This document shows positions 4,207-5,951 of a stretch of 5,951 bases of DNA, one piece after another. Where the stretch lies: the NCBI GenBank assembly GCA_964482605.1, contig CAYZYS010000126.1, forward strand, positions 1 through 5,951, given 5' to 3'. The notes under the pieces were generated by a model, which made no database searches, was not told the origin of the DNA, and saw nothing but the letters and a program-made list of their open reading frames with translations. The stretch's first letter is position 1. Every line of letters begins with the position of its first letter. Origin of the DNA: Bacteroides_F sp964482605. GTDB lineage: Bacteria > Bacillota > Clostridia > Lachnospirales > Lachnospiraceae. The position numbers were made by a program, and so were the translations under genes.

Positions 4207-5853
4207 ATGAAGAAATATTTCGTAGGGTCACTTCTTTTTGTTATGCTTATCGTTATACCATTGGCGGCATTTCTTCAGTACACAAGTGAGAAGGCTGTCA
4301 ACACCAGGATGCCGAATGAAACGGCAGAGGTGTGGAGCCTTTCTTTTGACAAGGTGGAGGATTATTATGAAACCAGCGTTGAGCTTCCATCGGGAACCCT
4401 TTCGGGGCGGTATGTGTCCATGCAGTCAACCCATTACGGGCTTGAGATGTACATAGGTGATGAGTTGGTGTACAGCCTTCATACCAATGGCAGGGGCATC
4501 AACAGGTCAACGGGCTACAGGTGGGTGTTCGTGGCATTGAGTGACGAGGATGCGGGCAAGACGCTTACAATCAGGTGCATTCCGGCGCATTGGGACGTGA
4601 CGCCGAAGACATCGCTTTATTATGGTAGCAGGTCTGCAATCAGCAGGATGCTTCTCTCAGGGTATGGGCTTAGGTTTGCCATATCATTATTCATACTTGT
4701 TGCAGGATTTTTCCTGATGCTTTACGGATTTTTCATCTCAGGCAACAAGGCAGTGGACTCGGACATTTTTCCGTTTTCCCTTTTTGCAATGCTTTTTGCC
4801 TGTTGGAGCATAACGGAATCACCGATATGCGACATGCTGACAAAGTGGCCGGTGTTTGACATGGTTGTGGACAATTATGCACTTATGCTAATGCCGACTG
4901 CATTTTGCATGTTCACAAGGAAGGTGTTCACAAGCCGTCACCCAAGGTGGTGGGTGAGGTACCTGTATTTCAACAACGGAATCACGGTTCTTAGGACCTT
5001 GCTTTGCGTGACATCATTAATGGACATTAAAAGCACACTTTGGATGACACAGTTTTCCATAGTGGTCTTTGTCGTGGTTGGGATTTACTATGGGATAGGT
5101 GAGATAAAAAATGCAGCCAACACCACAAGGTACCTGAAGCTTAACTGCATCTGCATATCACTTGTGCTTTTGTCAACCTTCATTGAGCTGCTGTGCTTCA
5201 GGATTATCCACCATTCAACCGTGATGGGGATGGTTGCGGGGCTGATATACATGATAGTCATATCCTTTGAGACCATAATAGGTGCAAGGCAGCAGATGCA
5301 GCAGGCGCAGGCGGCTGAGTTGTACAAGAAGCTTGCCTACACTGATGAGCTTACGGGCATATACAACCGCATGGCGTTCCGCAATGACCTTGAGGTGAAA
5401 AAGACCGATGCCGCACAGGATGGTGACGGTGATGATGCGGCTGGTGGTGAGGAGGTTTCGCAGCGCAATGATACCAATGTCATCTTCATGATGGATTTGA
5501 ATGATTTAAAGCTGTGCAATGACAATTATGGGCATGAATATGGCGACAGGTACATTAAGATGGTGTCGGATGCCATTGCCAAAGTGTTCGAGAACAGCGG
5601 AAGGTGTTACAGGATTGGCGGTGACGAATTCTGCGCCACAATGCAGTCAGCCAGTGTTGGTGCCGCAAGGCAGAGATTCATGGAGCTGAACAAAAGCTTT
5701 GAGAAGCTTAATGAGCAGGAGTTTGTTGTGCCTGTGAAGGTTGCCGTGGGTTACGCCGTATTTGACCCGGAGGTTGACAAGAGCCTGAATGACACCATGA
5801 AGAGGGCGGATGACCTCATGTATGAGAACAAGGCGCTGCTCAAGGGCAGATAA
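4207..5853 (+). CDS. Membrane sensor with C-terminal GGDEF domain, probable diguanylate cyclase
   Basis: A 548-residue protein predicted to make c-di-GMP from two GTP at the inner face of the membrane. An N-terminal hydrophobic anchor or signal (5-24) is followed by a beta-rich extracellular domain (about 30-150). A block of roughly seven membrane segments comes next (about 155-177, 186-202, 217-236, 255-271, 281-298, 311-331, 338-358). This resembles the 7TMR-DISM layout; the match is by architecture only. A short Gln/Ala-rich helix (361-377) links to the GGDEF domain: DELTGIYNR (380-388), metal-binding MDLNDLK (429-435), NDNYGHEYGD (438-447) and an intact GGDEF (471-475). An acidic, low-complexity stretch (about 396-423) is inserted between the first helix and first strand. 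The inhibitory RxxD site ahead of GGDEF is missing (ENSG in its place). No EAL domain is present. The start at 4207 is set by the hydrophobic N-terminus and GGGG 8 nt upstream. The signal sensed is unknown. Confidence 0.92.
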   Translation: MKKYFVGSLLFVMLIVIPLAAFLQYTSEKAVNTRMPNETAEVWSLSFDKVEDYYETSVELPSGTLSGRYVSMQSTHYGLEMYIGDELVYSLHTNGRGINRSTGYRWVFVALSDEDAGKTLTIRCIPAHWDVTPKTSLYYGSRSAISRMLLSGYGLRFAISLFILVAGFFLMLYGFFISGNKAVDSDIFPFSLFAMLFACWSITESPICDMLTKWPVFDMVVDNYALMLMPTAFCMFTRKVFTSRHPRWWVRYLYFNNGITVLRTLLCVTSLMDIKSTLWMTQFSIVVFVVVGIYYGIGEIKNAANTTRYLKLNCICISLVLLSTFIELLCFRIIHHSTVMGMVAGLIYMIVISFETIIGARQQMQQAQAAELYKKLAYTDELTGIYNRMAFRNDLEVKKTDAAQDGDGDDAAGGEEVSQRNDTNVIFMMDLNDLKLCNDNYGHEYGDRYIKMVSDAIAKVFENSGRCYRIGGDEFCATMQSASVGAARQRFMELNKSFEKLNEQEFVVPVKVAVGYAVFDPEVDKSLNDTMKRADDLMYENKALLKGR

Positions 5854-5885
5854 AAATGCCCCTGGGTCAGTCAGCCCAGGAGCAT
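5851..5885 (-). terminator. Intrinsic terminator for the minus-strand gene entering from the right
   Basis: On the minus strand, an 11-pair uninterrupted stem (5885-5875 with 5866-5856, including one U-G) closes an 8-nt loop (5874-5867) and runs straight into TTTTT (5856-5852). On the plus strand the U-G becomes a C-A mismatch and the nearest T-run (5895-5899) is about 10 nt from the stem. The hairpin therefore serves leftward transcripts best. It could still act weakly for the GGDEF gene, whose stop codon it adjoins. Confidence 0.75.
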
Positions 5886-5951
5886 GTAATAGAATTTTTC
5901 GAGTTCGTAGGAATCCATCAAAACCGGAACCGGATATAAAGGATTTGCCTC
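5871..5951 (-). CDS. C-terminal fragment of an unidentified minus-strand protein
   Basis: Twenty-six codons are open from the window edge to TGA (5873-5871), encoding a tail that reads PLYPVPVLMDSYELEKFYYM before LLG. I do not recognise the family. Two things argue that it is real. Its stop falls in the loop of an intrinsic terminator of the right polarity, and one of the two other minus frames here is closed. The remaining minus frame is also open but runs on antisense through the GGDEF gene past the terminator. A 26-codon open stretch could arise by chance, so the call depends on sequence beyond the window. Confidence 0.5.
   Translation of the reverse strand, partial: EANPLYPVPVLMDSYELEKFYYMLLG

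Overview
The window reads as an ordinary chromosomal segment of an anaerobic Clostridia species, most likely Lachnospiraceae. This rests on a class A (ancestral-type) RNase P RNA, a pyrB-pyrI pair, the style of the chemoreceptor and GGDEF proteins, and moderate base composition. I could run no search, so the taxonomic placement is inference. Codon style looks even across the window, and I see no insertion sequence, integrase, CRISPR array, tRNA or other sign of recent transfer.

Layout from left to right: (1) the 3' end of a short-chain dehydrogenase, probably gluconate 5-dehydrogenase (+, ends at 220). (2) A 150-bp gap with a long imperfect stem-loop (297-339). (3) A complete methyl-accepting chemotaxis protein (369-2081, +). 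(4) rnpB, the RNase P RNA (about 2165-2527, +), with its own sigma-70-type promoter (2095-2123) and an intrinsic terminator (2545-2574). (5) On the minus strand, pyrB (3113-4039) followed by pyrI (2603-3061), the catalytic and regulatory subunits of aspartate transcarbamoylase; this operon converges on rnpB. (6) A divergent intergenic region (4040-4206) with candidate promoters in both directions, a perfect 19-bp palindrome centred on the -10 box of the rightward gene, and a leader hairpin. (7) A complete membrane-bound GGDEF protein, a probable diguanylate cyclase with a periplasmic sensor and multi-pass membrane module (4207-5853, +). (8) The last 26 codons of a probable minus-strand gene entering from the right, with its intrinsic terminator (5851-5885).

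The genes do not form one pathway. pyrB and pyrI work together at the committed step of pyrimidine synthesis. The chemoreceptor and the GGDEF protein are both membrane signal-input proteins, one feeding CheA/CheW and one probably feeding c-di-GMP, but nothing links them beyond proximity. I found no convincing undescribed system. The items most worth a second look are the palindrome over the GGDEF-gene promoter, the strand-specific hairpin before the chemoreceptor gene, and the acidic insertion plus degenerate inhibitory site in the GGDEF domain.
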